64,000 bases of DNA from Sphingobacteriales bacterium. GTDB lineage: Bacteria; Bacteroidota; Bacteroidia; Chitinophagales; Chitinophagaceae. Location of the stretch: the NCBI GenBank assembly GCA_026391525.1, contig JAPLEF010000146.1, positions 1 to 64,000 of the forward strand. The letters are read 5' to 3'. A program made the translations under genes and the position numbers. This document shows positions 9,908 to 20,555 of the stretch, in pieces (position 1 is the first letter of the stretch; every line of letters starts with the position of its first letter). The notes beneath the pieces were generated by a model. That model was given only the letters and a program-made list of their open reading frames with translations, was not told the origin of the DNA and ran no database searches.

Positions 9908-10198
9908 TTGAACCTAAAGCATGTCAATTATAAGATTAACGCATCAGGAAGGAAAATTTTATCTCTTTCTTTATTTGTGGGTTTATACTGGATTGTTGGC
10001 CAATACTATAATTACAACAAGTTCATTGTTACGGGCATCATTTCAGAATTGCTCTGGCTGCCCATGATTGCTGCAGTTTTCATATTGCCCGTATTGGCAT
10101 TTTATGGCTGGGTGCTAAAAAAATTCAGTATCAGGTGTTACCCTTTCTTTTCTTTGTTGATCACATTGATTACCCTGACCATTATTTTCACCAGATGA
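9908..10198 (+). CDS. Small hypothetical membrane protein (96 aa)
   Basis: ORF with about 3 hydrophobic segments in a gene-sized gap. Confidence 0.45.
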   Translation: MNLKHVNYKINASGRKILSLSLFVGLYWIVGQYYNYNKFIVTGIISELLWLPMIAAVFILPVLAFYGWVLKKFSIRCYPFFSLLITLITLTIIFTR

Positions 10199-10213
10199 AA
10201 TGAAACCGTAAAA

Positions 10214-12190
10214 CTACCGGTATAGAATAGCCGAACTGAACGCAGGTAATTTGATTTCTCCGAAATATTGTTTTTCCGCTGTAAACATGGTTAATGCCGG
10301 AAGCCAGTTGCCATTCGGAAGGGTGCATATTTTTTCGGTATTAGTGCCATTGAATGCGATCCAGATTTCTTTCCAGCTGTCTTTAATGGATTCACCATCC
10401 AGACTATAAATCACTGTTCCTTCAGGTGCGTTATCGTGGAAGCGGAGATGTTTGGCTATGGCTTCAGCACTGGTAAGCCGGAAAGCAGGATGATGCTTTC
10501 TGATATCAATCAGGGCGGTAATATATTTTACGAGTTCATGATGGGTTTCTTTGAGACTCCAATCGATGCCATTGATGCTGTCGGGTGATTGGTACGAATT
10601 CTCCACTTCTTTTTTACTACGGTAGAATTCTGTTCCTGCATGGAGGAAGGGGATACCCTGAGAGGTGAGTACGATGGTTAGTGCCAGTTGGTGCATTTTC
10701 CTTCGGGTGGCTTCCGGTACTCCGGGATTAGAGAGGCATATCTTATCCCACAAAGTATGGTTGTCGTGACATTCACAATAGCTGATGATTTGCGATGGAT
10801 CGGTAGCAAATGAAGAAGCTCCCTGAACCTGGGGATGTTTGCAGGAAGCCACAATACCGCCTTTCAGGGCATTAGCAGCGCTGGTTTTGCCGCTGACGAA
10901 ACCGATATCAGCCACATCAAAAACACTGCCTTTAATGGCATCCCGCAAGTCGTCGCTGAATACGGCAATCTTATTCAATTGGGCCACCTGGTTTTTAAGG
11001 GCCCGCAAACTATCAGGTAATGGTGATTGTCCTGCCGTCCAGCCTTCTCCATAAAGCAGGATATCGGGCTTGATGGCATGTAAGGTTTCCGCAATTTCAT
11101 TCATGGTTTCCATATCATGTATGCCCATGAGGTCGAATCGGAATCCATCAATATGGTATTCTTTTACCCAGTAGGCCACACTTTCCTTCATGAATTTCCG
11201 CATCATGGCCCTTTCACTTGCGGTTTCATTGCCGCAACCGCTGGCATCCGAAAATCCACCTCCCGGTTTATGTCTGTAAAAATACCCCGGTACCATCAGG
11301 TTGAAATTCGATTTTGCCGTGAGCCCCGTATGGTTGTACACCACATCCATCACCACCCTCAAGCCGTTTTGATGCATGGCCTGCACCATCTGCTTGAACT
11401 CACGGATACGGATAGCCGGATTATAGGGATCTGTACTGTAAGATCCTTCCGGTACATTGTAATTCAATGGATCGTAACCCCAGTTGTATTTAGGTTTTTG
11501 GTCGGTATGTTCGTTGATCGATTGAAAATCAAATACCGGTAAGAGATGGATATGGGTTACGCCCAATTGTTTAAGATGAGTAATACCGGTTGATAATCCA
11601 TGGTAATTAGATCCTGCTTCTGTTAAACCGGTAAATTTTCCTTTTGCCATAATTCCTGAGCTGCTGTCGATACTGGCGTCCCGGATATGCAGTTCGTAAA
11701 TTACGGCATCAGTTGCTAAGTTATTGGATGAGAATTTTGGCGCGCAATCTTCTTTCCATCCTGAAGGGTCGGTGGTTGCCCAATCAATAATAGCGCCCCG
11801 TTTTCCATTGATGCCTACCGCACGGGCATAGGGGTCGGCAAATTCATGGCTCCATTGATGGTTGATATGAACTTTGAATGCATAATAGAACCCGGTGAGG
11901 TTTTCTTTCACTTTCGTATGCCAGGTACCGTTAGTTCCTTTGTTTAATGCTATTGCCCTTACCGGATAACCTTTTTCAGCTTCTTTAAAAAGTAGCAGTT
12001 CAGCTTTTTCTGCGGTTGGGCTCCAAATCCTGAATGCCGTTTCTGCTGCTTCATGGCTCATGCCAAGATCATTTCCCTGGTAGGCAGGATAGGCATCATA
12101 ATGGGGTTGGGCAAGTGCCGAATGCGAATTAAGTGCCAGGGCAGACATGAATAGTATTTTTAAAAATCTCATAGTTTGGTATTGCAGCAA
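10214..12190 (-). CDS. pulA: Type I pullulanase (CBM48-GH13), secreted
   Basis: Signal peptide; YELHIRD, YNWGYDPLNYNVPEGSYSTDP, GFRFDLMGIHD, YGEGWTAG, YCECHDNHTLWDK. Start probably MRFLKIL at 12172. Confidence 0.9.
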   Translation of the reverse strand: MLQYQTMRFLKILFMSALALNSHSALAQPHYDAYPAYQGNDLGMSHEAAETAFRIWSPTAEKAELLLFKEAEKGYPVRAIALNKGTNGTWHTKVKENLTGFYYAFKVHINHQWSHEFADPYARAVGINGKRGAIIDWATTDPSGWKEDCAPKFSSNNLATDAVIYELHIRDASIDSSSGIMAKGKFTGLTEAGSNYHGLSTGITHLKQLGVTHIHLLPVFDFQSINEHTDQKPKYNWGYDPLNYNVPEGSYSTDPYNPAIRIREFKQMVQAMHQNGLRVVMDVVYNHTGLTAKSNFNLMVPGYFYRHKPGGGFSDASGCGNETASERAMMRKFMKESVAYWVKEYHIDGFRFDLMGIHDMETMNEIAETLHAIKPDILLYGEGWTAGQSPLPDSLRALKNQVAQLNKIAVFSDDLRDAIKGSVFDVADIGFVSGKTSAANALKGGIVASCKHPQVQGASSFATDPSQIISYCECHDNHTLWDKICLSNPGVPEATRRKMHQLALTIVLTSQGIPFLHAGTEFYRSKKEVENSYQSPDSINGIDWSLKETHHELVKYITALIDIRKHHPAFRLTSAEAIAKHLRFHDNAPEGTVIYSLDGESIKDSWKEIWIAFNGTNTEKICTLPNGNWLPALTMFTAEKQYFGEIKLPAFSSAILYR

Positions 12191-12219
12191 TCGATCTTCT
12201 CAACAAAATAGAAGCGCTA

Positions 12220-13554
12220 TCAATAAGCGTAAACCTGATATCCCCAGGCTGGTAAAGAAAATTTTTGTTTTGCTTTGATTTTCTTTTTTTGCTTGCTGAA
12301 GGGGTCGGTTGCTTTTCCTTTTATATGTATATCATCAATGGTAAATTCCTGTGCTGAATTAGATAGATTCAATAGTACCAGAACTCTTTTCTCATGATTT
12401 GAGCGCAGGTAGGCAAAAATTGCATTGTTGTTGCTGCTGTTTAGCTTACCATACCAGGACCCGGCAGCAAGGGCCATATTTTCCCGGCGCAGGTTCAGCA
12501 AAGTTTTATAAAATGGGGCCATCTCGTATTTACCCCACTGGATGGGATCTTTCACAAAAAACTTCAATCTTTTTTTATTGGGCTCTTCTTGTCCGGAGTA
12601 AATAAGTGGAACACTCTGATAAACAGTTTGTGTGAACACGGCGAAGCATGGATAGGCTGAACCATACTTTTCAAATTCCGTTCCATTCCAACTGTTTTCA
12701 TCGTGGTTAGTGGTAAAATATAACCGGAATGCATCAGGACCAAAATCCCTGATGCCTTTATTTATTGATGAATCGAATTGATGGATGTTTATTTTTCCGG
12801 CATATAGTTCAGCCATCTTGCCCATCATATCCCAATTGTAGGTGGCATCGAAACCTACTTCATGCAGCCAGGGCTTGTTGCCTTCGGCCAGCATGAACAG
12901 CTCTTTCATTTTCCTTAATTGGGTGATGCTGTTTTTCCAAAAATCTGCCGGCACTTCTTCTGCCACATCACAACGGAAGCCATCGATATCTGTTTCACGT
13001 ATCCAGAATTTCATCGCATCCAGCATGCTGTCGCGCATACGGCTGTTGCGGTAATTGAGTTTGTAAACATCCGACCAATCAAAAGGGGAGAGGAATTTTC
13101 CTGAGGAATCGCGGGTATAGAAATTGGGATGTTCCGTCACCCATTTATTATCGGTACTCGAATGGTTGGCTACCCAATCGGTGATCACTTTAAAACCCAA
13201 CTGGTGAGCCTTTGCCACTAAAGCTTTGAAATCGGCAATAGTGCCATGTTCGGGGTTAACAGCTTTGTAATCTTTCACTGCATAATAACTGCCAAGGTCT
13301 GATGGGCTCATCTTCCTGTCTTTGATACCGATAGGGGTGATGGGCATGAACCATAATATTTCCACTCCCATTTCTTTGAGCCTTGGAAGATGCTTTTCAA
13401 AATCAGCAAAAGAACCTGACTCTGAATATTGCCGAAGGTTCACTTCATAGATGTTTGATTGGCGGCTCCAGGAAGGGTGCTGCGTTTGTGCAACAGAAGT
13501 TAAACCCAAAAACAGGAGCAGTATACAGGCGGAAAGTTTTAATTTTCTTTTCAT
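12220..13554 (-). CDS. GH13 alpha-amylase
   Basis: YEVNLRQYS, DWVANHSS, GFRCDVAEEVP, LAEGNKPW, FTTNHDENSW; start set at MKRKLKLS. Confidence 0.9.
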   Translation of the reverse strand: MKRKLKLSACILLLFLGLTSVAQTQHPSWSRQSNIYEVNLRQYSESGSFADFEKHLPRLKEMGVEILWFMPITPIGIKDRKMSPSDLGSYYAVKDYKAVNPEHGTIADFKALVAKAHQLGFKVITDWVANHSSTDNKWVTEHPNFYTRDSSGKFLSPFDWSDVYKLNYRNSRMRDSMLDAMKFWIRETDIDGFRCDVAEEVPADFWKNSITQLRKMKELFMLAEGNKPWLHEVGFDATYNWDMMGKMAELYAGKINIHQFDSSINKGIRDFGPDAFRLYFTTNHDENSWNGTEFEKYGSAYPCFAVFTQTVYQSVPLIYSGQEEPNKKRLKFFVKDPIQWGKYEMAPFYKTLLNLRRENMALAAGSWYGKLNSSNNNAIFAYLRSNHEKRVLVLLNLSNSAQEFTIDDIHIKGKATDPFSKQKKKIKAKQKFSLPAWGYQVYAY

Positions 13555-13620
13555 CTTAAAGTCAATATTTACATCATGAAATAAATGAATCATCAGCAAA
13601 GAAATAAGACGTTCTAAAAA

Positions 13621-15507
13621 CTATGGTTTTAGTTCGTACACAACCGCCTTGTAGGATCCCAATTTGAAATTTCCAAGACTCCCATTATTTTGGGTAAGTA
13701 CATCGTAGTATTTGCTAAATCCCTTTGTTCTTTCTGTGTACTTGCTCATATTGATCGTCTTCTCTTCTTTAGCCGTATTCATTACCACCATAATGGTTTG
13801 TTTGGGATGGTAACGGAAGTACACATATACGCCATCTTCGGGAAGGTATTGCATGAGTTTTCCTTCTGTAAGAGCGGGTGCATTTTTTCTGAAATTGGCC
13901 AGGGTTTTCACGTCATTGTAAATCAACCGGTCTTTTTCATTTCTGCCTGCTTCTGTGAATTTATTGATGGCATCATTTTTCCATCCACCGGGGAAATCTA
14001 AACGTACGTAGCCATCGGATGGACTTGTTACACCTGTTGTGGCAAATTCTGAAGAATAATAAAATTGCGGTATACCTCTTGTGGTTAGCAGCCATGCGAT
14101 TGAAGAGCGGTACTTATCTACATTTTCACCTATTACGGAATAGAACCTTGCAATGTCGTGGTTATCGAGAAACACTACATTGCGCATCGGATTTTTATAA
14201 ACAAAATCCTGAGCAAGGGTAGTATACAATTTATTCACACCATCGTTCCAGCCAAAATCTTTTGTCATGGCATCGGTTATGCCCCAAAGGGTTTGAAAGT
14301 CGGTTACGGCTTGCAGATTGCTTTTATAGGGAATCTGAAAAGTATTTTCACAGAAGTATGCCTGATTGATCACACCATGTACCCATGTTTCACCGAAAAG
14401 TGTAAGCGAAGGGTATTCTGCAAGGAGGGCAGCATTGCAGCGGTTCATGAAGTTGAGGTCGTTATAAGCATAAGTATCGATTCTCCAGCCATCAATACCG
14501 AATTCTTCTACCGTCCATAGGGCATGTTGAATCAGGAACTGTGCCACGAAAGGATTACGTTGATTCAGGTCGGGCATTTCCTTGGTGAACCAGCCATCCG
14601 ACATCTGTTTGTTTTGCGCTTTGCTGGCATAAGGGTCGAACAGGGTTTGGTCTTTATAACTGGTGTTGGTATAAACATCCCACTGATTCAGCCAGTCTTT
14701 CATCGGCGGATCTACAACAGTATGGTGATAGAGGCCTACATGATTGTAAACGGCATCCTGGATGATCTTAAGTCCTTGTGCATGTGCAGCATTTACCAGC
14801 GACGTGTATGCGCTGTTTCCACCTAAGCGGGGGTCAACTTTATAATGGTTGGTGAATGCATAGCCATGTTCAGTTCGGTTGGGCATGTCGTTTTCCCAAA
14901 CGGGATTGAGCCAGATGGCGGTTACACCCAGTTGTTTCAGGTAATCGAGATGGTTTTGGATCCCTTTCAGGTCGCCGCCATGCCGGTTGAATACCGTATC
15001 CCTGTTAAGGGTTTGGTCGCGCATACCGGCGATACGGTCGTTCTGTTCATCGCCATTGCTGAAACGGTCGGGCATGATGAGGTACATGAAATCTTTACTC
15101 GTAACGCCCTGTGCATACAACTTGCCATTTCCATTACGCCTGGGTTTTAAAGTATAACTGATTGATACATCCGCTTTACCTCCTGAACCAGCAGCCTTGA
15201 TCTGAAATGTGCCTGGTTTTGCAGCAGCATTGATTTTCAGGTTGAGAAAAACATAGTTCTTGTTCTCTACCTTTTGTACATTGGTTAATGTAACACCGGG
15301 GTAATTAAGCGTATATCCGTTAGCGTTACCTATTCCGGGTGAATGTACCATCACTTGCAAAGATGGATTTTTCATCCCCGTAAACCAGTGTGTTGGGTAG
15401 CATTCATAATCCTGTGCTTGGCTAACGATGGAGAACAATCCCATCATCGAGATGGATAGCACTATAATCCGCTTAAACTTTTTGAACATCATCTTCATCT
15501 TTAACAA
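13621..15507 (-). CDS. GH13 neopullulanase/cyclomaltodextrinase-like enzyme (SusA-like)
   Basis: DRFSNGD, LWLNPV-type (IWLNPVWEND), DAVYNHVG, GWRIDTYAYND, LFGETWVHG, FLDNHDIARF; overlaps the end of the upstream MFS gene. Confidence 0.9.
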   Translation of the reverse strand: MLKMKMMFKKFKRIIVLSISMMGLFSIVSQAQDYECYPTHWFTGMKNPSLQVMVHSPGIGNANGYTLNYPGVTLTNVQKVENKNYVFLNLKINAAAKPGTFQIKAAGSGGKADVSISYTLKPRRNGNGKLYAQGVTSKDFMYLIMPDRFSNGDEQNDRIAGMRDQTLNRDTVFNRHGGDLKGIQNHLDYLKQLGVTAIWLNPVWENDMPNRTEHGYAFTNHYKVDPRLGGNSAYTSLVNAAHAQGLKIIQDAVYNHVGLYHHTVVDPPMKDWLNQWDVYTNTSYKDQTLFDPYASKAQNKQMSDGWFTKEMPDLNQRNPFVAQFLIQHALWTVEEFGIDGWRIDTYAYNDLNFMNRCNAALLAEYPSLTLFGETWVHGVINQAYFCENTFQIPYKSNLQAVTDFQTLWGITDAMTKDFGWNDGVNKLYTTLAQDFVYKNPMRNVVFLDNHDIARFYSVIGENVDKYRSSIAWLLTTRGIPQFYYSSEFATTGVTSPSDGYVRLDFPGGWKNDAINKFTEAGRNEKDRLIYNDVKTLANFRKNAPALTEGKLMQYLPEDGVYVYFRYHPKQTIMVVMNTAKEEKTINMSKYTERTKGFSKYYDVLTQNNGSLGNFKLGSYKAVVYELKP

Positions 15508-17038
15508 TTAAGGTAAGTAAACCTGCAATGATCATCGAAACGCCACCTAGTGCAACCGTATTGAGGGTATTGGCATGGAAGAGGTTCATGGTAAAAAAGC
15601 CAAGGATACTTGCGGCAACAATCTGCGGGATCACAATGAAAAAATTGAAAACCCCCATATAATACCCCATCTTATTTGCCGGCAGGGCATTAGATAACAT
15701 GGCATAGGGCATGGATAAGATACTAGCCCATGCAATGCCCACCATCCCCATTGATATGATGATGAAAGTGGGATTGCTGATAAAATAAATCGATAACAAA
15801 CCAAGTCCGCCGATGATCAGGCAGATCATATGGGTGATTTTACGGTTGGTACGGTAAGCGATCATCGGAATAATGAATGCAAAAAGCGCTGCCACACCAT
15901 TGCGTACGGAAGAACATACGTTAAGCCAATCGGCACCGTTATTGTATTCTTTTTGTACACGTGTTAATTCGGCTTTTTCGTTTGCGTCAACCTGATTATT
16001 GGAACTGTCTGAAAAATAATTGGCCAGATTGACGGAAATAGTTACCGGGTTTTCGTCTGATCTGTACTTCTTGATTTCTTCCAGATCACCTTGCAGGGAG
16101 GAAAGATTTTTTTTCTTTTTGGGATCTTTACTATTTTCTTCTTTGAGAATTTCACTGCTCACGGCGTTGGCCATCTTGTTAACAAGAGCCTTATCTACCT
16201 TCATATTGTATTTATTGGCGGTAACCGCATTGGTGGCATAAATCCACATGGCAAAGAGGGCGAACCAGGTGAAAAATTGTACCAGCGCCAGTTGCTTCAT
16301 GGTGCCGGGCATCCTGAAAATGCCACCAAAGGTTTCCTTTACGGCATCCATGAAAGTGGTTTCTTTTTTCTCCTGTCTGAATTTTTCTATGCTTTCAGGC
16401 GGGAACTCTTTCGTTGTGAAAACAGTGTACAATACCGAACCCAAAAAAGCTAATCCACCCAAATAAAAACTCCATTTAACCGAATCGGGTATTTTACCGG
16501 CTGCAGCCGTATTGCTCATGTTGAACCAATTGGTGAAAACCCATGGCAGCAGAGCAGCAATAACAGAACCGATACCAATAAAAAAACTCTGCATCGCAAA
16601 CCCTGATGTACGTTGAGATGGCGGCAGTTTATCACCCACAAAAGCCCGGAAAGGCTCCATGGAAATATTGATAGAGGCATCTAAGATCCACAACATTCCT
16701 CCGGCTATCCAAAGTGTTGGGGAATTGGGCATGATGAAAAGGGCGATGGTTGCCAGAATGGCTCCAATAAAAAAAAATGGCCTTCTTCTTCCCCAGTAGG
16801 GATGCCAGGTTCTATCACTCAGGTAGCCAATAATCGGTTGTACAAGCAGGCCGGTGAGTGGCGCAGCAATCCACAGGATGGGGATCTCATCTTTATTGGC
16901 GCCAAGGGTTTCAAAAATCCGGCTGACATTGGAATTTTGTAGTTCAAAACCAAATTGTATCCCAAAGAATCCAAAACTCATGTTCCATAATTCCCAGAAG
17001 GATAATCTTTTCTTTGGTGCCAATGGTTGAGACGACAT
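15473..17038 (-). CDS. MFS sugar transporter (SLC45/GPH-type, probable maltose/maltodextrin permease)
   Basis: GYLSDRTWHPYWGRRRPFFFIG, multiple TMs, location in the starch locus; substrate inferred from context. Confidence 0.85.
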   Translation of the reverse strand: MSSQPLAPKKRLSFWELWNMSFGFFGIQFGFELQNSNVSRIFETLGANKDEIPILWIAAPLTGLLVQPIIGYLSDRTWHPYWGRRRPFFFIGAILATIALFIMPNSPTLWIAGGMLWILDASINISMEPFRAFVGDKLPPSQRTSGFAMQSFFIGIGSVIAALLPWVFTNWFNMSNTAAAGKIPDSVKWSFYLGGLAFLGSVLYTVFTTKEFPPESIEKFRQEKKETTFMDAVKETFGGIFRMPGTMKQLALVQFFTWFALFAMWIYATNAVTANKYNMKVDKALVNKMANAVSSEILKEENSKDPKKKKNLSSLQGDLEEIKKYRSDENPVTISVNLANYFSDSSNNQVDANEKAELTRVQKEYNNGADWLNVCSSVRNGVAALFAFIIPMIAYRTNRKITHMICLIIGGLGLLSIYFISNPTFIIISMGMVGIAWASILSMPYAMLSNALPANKMGYYMGVFNFFIVIPQIVAASILGFFTMNLFHANTLNTVALGGVSMIIAGLLTLIVKDEDDVQKV

Positions 17039-17069
17039 AGTTAGTTTGCCTTTTTGAGTGAAATTGAAT

Positions 17070-17086
17070 TGTGTAAATAGTACACT
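17070..17086. promoter_or_regulatory. Candidate operator: TGTGTAAATAGTACACT
   Basis: Imperfect palindrome matching the susC-upstream TGTGTAA-N3-TTACACA; centre 40 bp from the MFS start codon. Confidence 0.6.
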
Positions 17087-17231
17087 TTAATAAAAATACA
17101 ATAAAATACGGGTTGACAAAATTTTTGATGTTGAGGTAAAGTGGAAGCCTTCAGCGGAGTTCATTTTCTTGTGGAAGTATTTTGTCAGATTTTTGTCTTG
17201 TTTTTTAGACTTTGTATATTTTTAGAAATAA

Positions 17232-17248
17232 TGTGTTTATTTTACACA
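17232..17248. promoter_or_regulatory. Candidate operator: TGTGTTTATTTTACACA
   Basis: Imperfect palindrome of the same family; centre 24 bp upstream of the GH13 ATG at 17264. Confidence 0.6.
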
Positions 17249-17263
17249 ATAAAATTTCCTTTT

Positions 17264-20200
17264 ATGAAAAGAATACTACTTCTATTGACAATATCCTTAT
17301 TTTTTGTGGGGAAGGGGATGAGCCAGTTGTTAACCTGGACAGCTCCTTTTATTACCGAAAGTAACACACCGATTGTAATTACCATGGATGCTACCAAGGG
17401 CAACCAGGGCTTGCAGAATTATGCTGCAACATCCGATGTTTATGTTCATACTGCTGTGATCACAACTTCTAGTACCACACCCAGCGATTGGCGTTATGTG
17501 AAATTCAACCAGAATTTTAATGCCATCAACCCTAGTTTGCAGGCTGGCTACAATGCTTCATTTCCGAATAAATGGACCTTCACCATTACCGGAGGGATAA
17601 GGGCATATTATGGTGTTCCGGCGGGAGAAACCATTTTGAAAATCGCTATCCTTTTCCGCAGCGGGAACGGCTCGGTTGTACAGCGCAATTCAGATGGCAG
17701 CGATATGTACATCCCGGTATATAATAACACATTGGCTACACGCCTTGCTGTTCCCCCAAAACAACCCACTTTCATTCCTAAAGCCGAACCGATCAATAAA
17801 GTGGTTGGTAATAATGTAGCCATTACAGGATTGAGTAATAATCCTGCGAATCTCAAGTTGTATTTCAATGGCAATGTGATTCAAACTGCAACCAACGCAA
17901 CAAGTATTGCTGTAACACCGGGGCCTGTAATCACCAGTTCAGGTACCCAAACCATTATTGTTGAAGCAAACGATGGTGTTACCACAAAGTATGATACCAT
18001 TAAATTTTATGTGGCCGGAACAGTGAATGTAGCTGCATTACCTGCAGGTTTGCGCGATGGTATTAATTATGAAGCCAATACTGCCGCCGCAACCTTTGTA
18101 TTGTATGCACCATTTAAAAACAGGGTATCTGTTATCGGCGATTTGCCGGGAAGTAACTGGGACGAACAAACGATTTACCAGATGAATAAAACTCCGGATG
18201 GTAATTACTGGTGGTTGCGCGTTACAGGGCTTACCCCCGGAACAGAATATTCTTTCCAATACCTTATAGATGGTACGCTACGGGTAAGTGATCCTTATGT
18301 AGAAAAAGTATTGGATCCCTGGAACGACCAGTTCATAAGTGCAGAAACTTATCCTAACCTAAAGCCCTATCCAACAGGATTTACCAGTGGAATCGTAGGC
18401 ATACTTCAAACGGCTTCACCTTCCTATAACTGGACTACTACTAATTATACTCGTCCCAATAAAAAGAACCTGATCATTTATGAATTGCATCTTAGAGATT
18501 TCATCGGGAAGCACGATTGGAAGACGATGCGCGATACCATCAATTATTTAAAAAAATTGGGTATTAATGCGATACAGTTCATGCCCATCAATGAATTTGA
18601 AGGCAACAACAGTTGGGGTTACAATCCGGATTTTTATTTTGCACCGGATAAATATTACGGTCCGAAAAATGATTTAAAACAATTTATCGATCTCGCTCAT
18701 TCAAAAGGTATGGCGGTGATCATGGATATTGCGTTAAACCATTCCTTTGGGTTATCACCCATGGTACAGATGTATTGGGATGCTGCCAATAACCGGCCTG
18801 CAGCCAATAGCCCCTGGTTCAATCCGGTTGCTAAACATGGTTTTAATGTGGGTTACGATATGAACCATGAAAGTTTAGCCACAAGATATTTTACGAGCAG
18901 GGTAGTTGAGCACTGGTTAGTTAATTATAAGATAGACGGTTTCCGCTTTGATTTATCAAAAGGCTTTACCCAAACCCAAACCTGCGATAACAATGGCAAC
19001 AATTGCAATGTGGGCAGTTGGAGCAGCTATGATGCCAGCCGTGTAGCTATTTGGAAAAGATATTACGACACGTTACAATTGAAATCTCCGGGATCTTATG
19101 TAATTCTGGAACATTTCGCCACCAACAGCGAAGAACTGGAGCTTTCCAATAGCGGTATGTTGCTATGGGGAAATATGAACAATAATTATGGGCAGGCATC
19201 GATGGGTTATTCCTCCGACTGGGATCTTTCCTATGGCATTGCAACACAGCGTGGATGGTCGCAACCTCACCTTATCACTTTTATGGAAAGCCATGATGAG
19301 GAAAGGATAGGTTATAAGAACATCAGTTTTGGAAATGTTTCTGCCTTCCAGAATGTAAAAGATACCAACGTTTCGCCCAGGCGAATGGAACTGGCTCATG
19401 CGTTCTTACTTACTATACCCGGCCCTAAGATGATCTGGCAATTCGGTGAGTTGGGTTATGATACCAGTATCACCTGGTGCCAGAACGGAACCTTAAGTAC
19501 CAATTGCCGCACCGATCCCAAGCCTATCCGTTGGGGATATAATAATGATACGGAAAGAAAGAATCTTTATAATGTGATCGGCAATATCAACAGACTGAGG
19601 GTGAATCCTACCTATAGCAACATGTTCATGTCGAACAACATCACTTATAATCTTGGAGGTGCATTCAAAACCATCATTATGAACGACCCTACTGCAAAGA
19701 TGGTGGTGATTGGTAATTTTGATGTGTTTGCTCAAACCGGATCGGTAACCTTTCCTGCAGCAGGTACCTGGTATAATTTCCTGAATGCCGGAACTTTCTT
19801 CGCTAACGGGGGTTCACAGTCTTTCACGTTGCAGCCAGGAGAATACCGTATTTATCTCAATCAGTTTGCACCATTGCCTGTTAACCTGATCAGTTTCAAC
19901 GGAAAACAATTGGGCATCCGCAATGAACTGAGATGGGATGTGGAGAATGAAATCAACCTTGGCTATTACGAGCTGGAACGCAGCATAGATGGCAGGAATT
20001 TTGATAAGGTTGCTAAAATAACAGCAACGGGTAATCGCTTTTACAATTTTGTTGATGATATCGGCTTGTTAAGTTCGAATGTGTTCTTTTATCGTTTGAA
20101 GATGATCGATAACGACGGTGCTTATCGTTATAGTGCAATCGTAAAACTAAGTTCATTTGTCACTGCAGGTTTTGTTGAAGTGACGCCGAACCCATTTGGT

Positions 20201-20422
20201 GAAAAATTGGTGGTGCGCATCGAATCGCCAAATGCTCAAAGAGCTAACCTGATTTTAACGGACATCAGTGGACGCCGGTTGTTGGGCAAGCAAGTGCAAT
20301 TGCAACAAGGCAATAATGTTTTCGAAATCCCTGAAGTGGCCGGATTGTCAAAGGGCATCTATATGTTGACGGTAGTTCAAGGTGATAACCGCAGAACCAT
20401 CAAGGTGATTAAAGGCGATTAA
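17264..20422 (+). CDS. Secreted GH13 alpha-amylase with T9SS type A sorting domain
   Basis: Signal peptide at MKRILLLLTISLFF; GH13 motifs MDIALNHSF, GFRFDLSKGF, FMESHDEERIGY; C-terminal VTPNPFGEKLVVRI...GIYMLTVVQGDNRRTIKVIK sorting domain. Confidence 0.92.
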   Translation: MKRILLLLTISLFFVGKGMSQLLTWTAPFITESNTPIVITMDATKGNQGLQNYAATSDVYVHTAVITTSSTTPSDWRYVKFNQNFNAINPSLQAGYNASFPNKWTFTITGGIRAYYGVPAGETILKIAILFRSGNGSVVQRNSDGSDMYIPVYNNTLATRLAVPPKQPTFIPKAEPINKVVGNNVAITGLSNNPANLKLYFNGNVIQTATNATSIAVTPGPVITSSGTQTIIVEANDGVTTKYDTIKFYVAGTVNVAALPAGLRDGINYEANTAAATFVLYAPFKNRVSVIGDLPGSNWDEQTIYQMNKTPDGNYWWLRVTGLTPGTEYSFQYLIDGTLRVSDPYVEKVLDPWNDQFISAETYPNLKPYPTGFTSGIVGILQTASPSYNWTTTNYTRPNKKNLIIYELHLRDFIGKHDWKTMRDTINYLKKLGINAIQFMPINEFEGNNSWGYNPDFYFAPDKYYGPKNDLKQFIDLAHSKGMAVIMDIALNHSFGLSPMVQMYWDAANNRPAANSPWFNPVAKHGFNVGYDMNHESLATRYFTSRVVEHWLVNYKIDGFRFDLSKGFTQTQTCDNNGNNCNVGSWSSYDASRVAIWKRYYDTLQLKSPGSYVILEHFATNSEELELSNSGMLLWGNMNNNYGQASMGYSSDWDLSYGIATQRGWSQPHLITFMESHDEERIGYKNISFGNVSAFQNVKDTNVSPRRMELAHAFLLTIPGPKMIWQFGELGYDTSITWCQNGTLSTNCRTDPKPIRWGYNNDTERKNLYNVIGNINRLRVNPTYSNMFMSNNITYNLGGAFKTIIMNDPTAKMVVIGNFDVFAQTGSVTFPAAGTWYNFLNAGTFFANGGSQSFTLQPGEYRIYLNQFAPLPVNLISFNGKQLGIRNELRWDVENEINLGYYELERSIDGRNFDKVAKITATGNRFYNFVDDIGLLSSNVFFYRLKMIDNDGAYRYSAIVKLSSFVTAGFVEVTPNPFGEKLVVRIESPNAQRANLILTDISGRRLLGKQVQLQQGNNVFEIPEVAGLSKGIYMLTVVQGDNRRTIKVIKGD

Positions 20423-20469
20423 AGATTATTTTATAGTTTGCCTGTATTGAGGCTGAACAACTTTTCCGG

Positions 20470-20508
20470 TAAGGATATCTGCAGTTTCCACAGCTGTGCA
20501 TATCCTTA
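20470..20508. terminator. Inverted repeat TAAGGATAT/ATATCCTTA enclosing the palindrome CACAGCTGTG; possible terminator or regulatory hairpin
   Basis: 9-bp perfect stem (20470-20478 / 20500-20508), nested 10-bp palindrome 20489-20498; no clear U-tract. Confidence 0.4.
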
Positions 20509-20555
20509 CTTGATTTTGAGCAAATCAATTGGTTAACTTTATAATTGCTTAACTA

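Noticed and set aside
11117-11542. 141-aa plus-strand ORF and many similar ORFs antisense to the GH13, pullulanase, MFS and S46 genes (e.g. 14158-14520, 60866-61777)
   Set aside because: Antisense open frames over well-supported genes; composition follows the complementary strand, no independent motifs.
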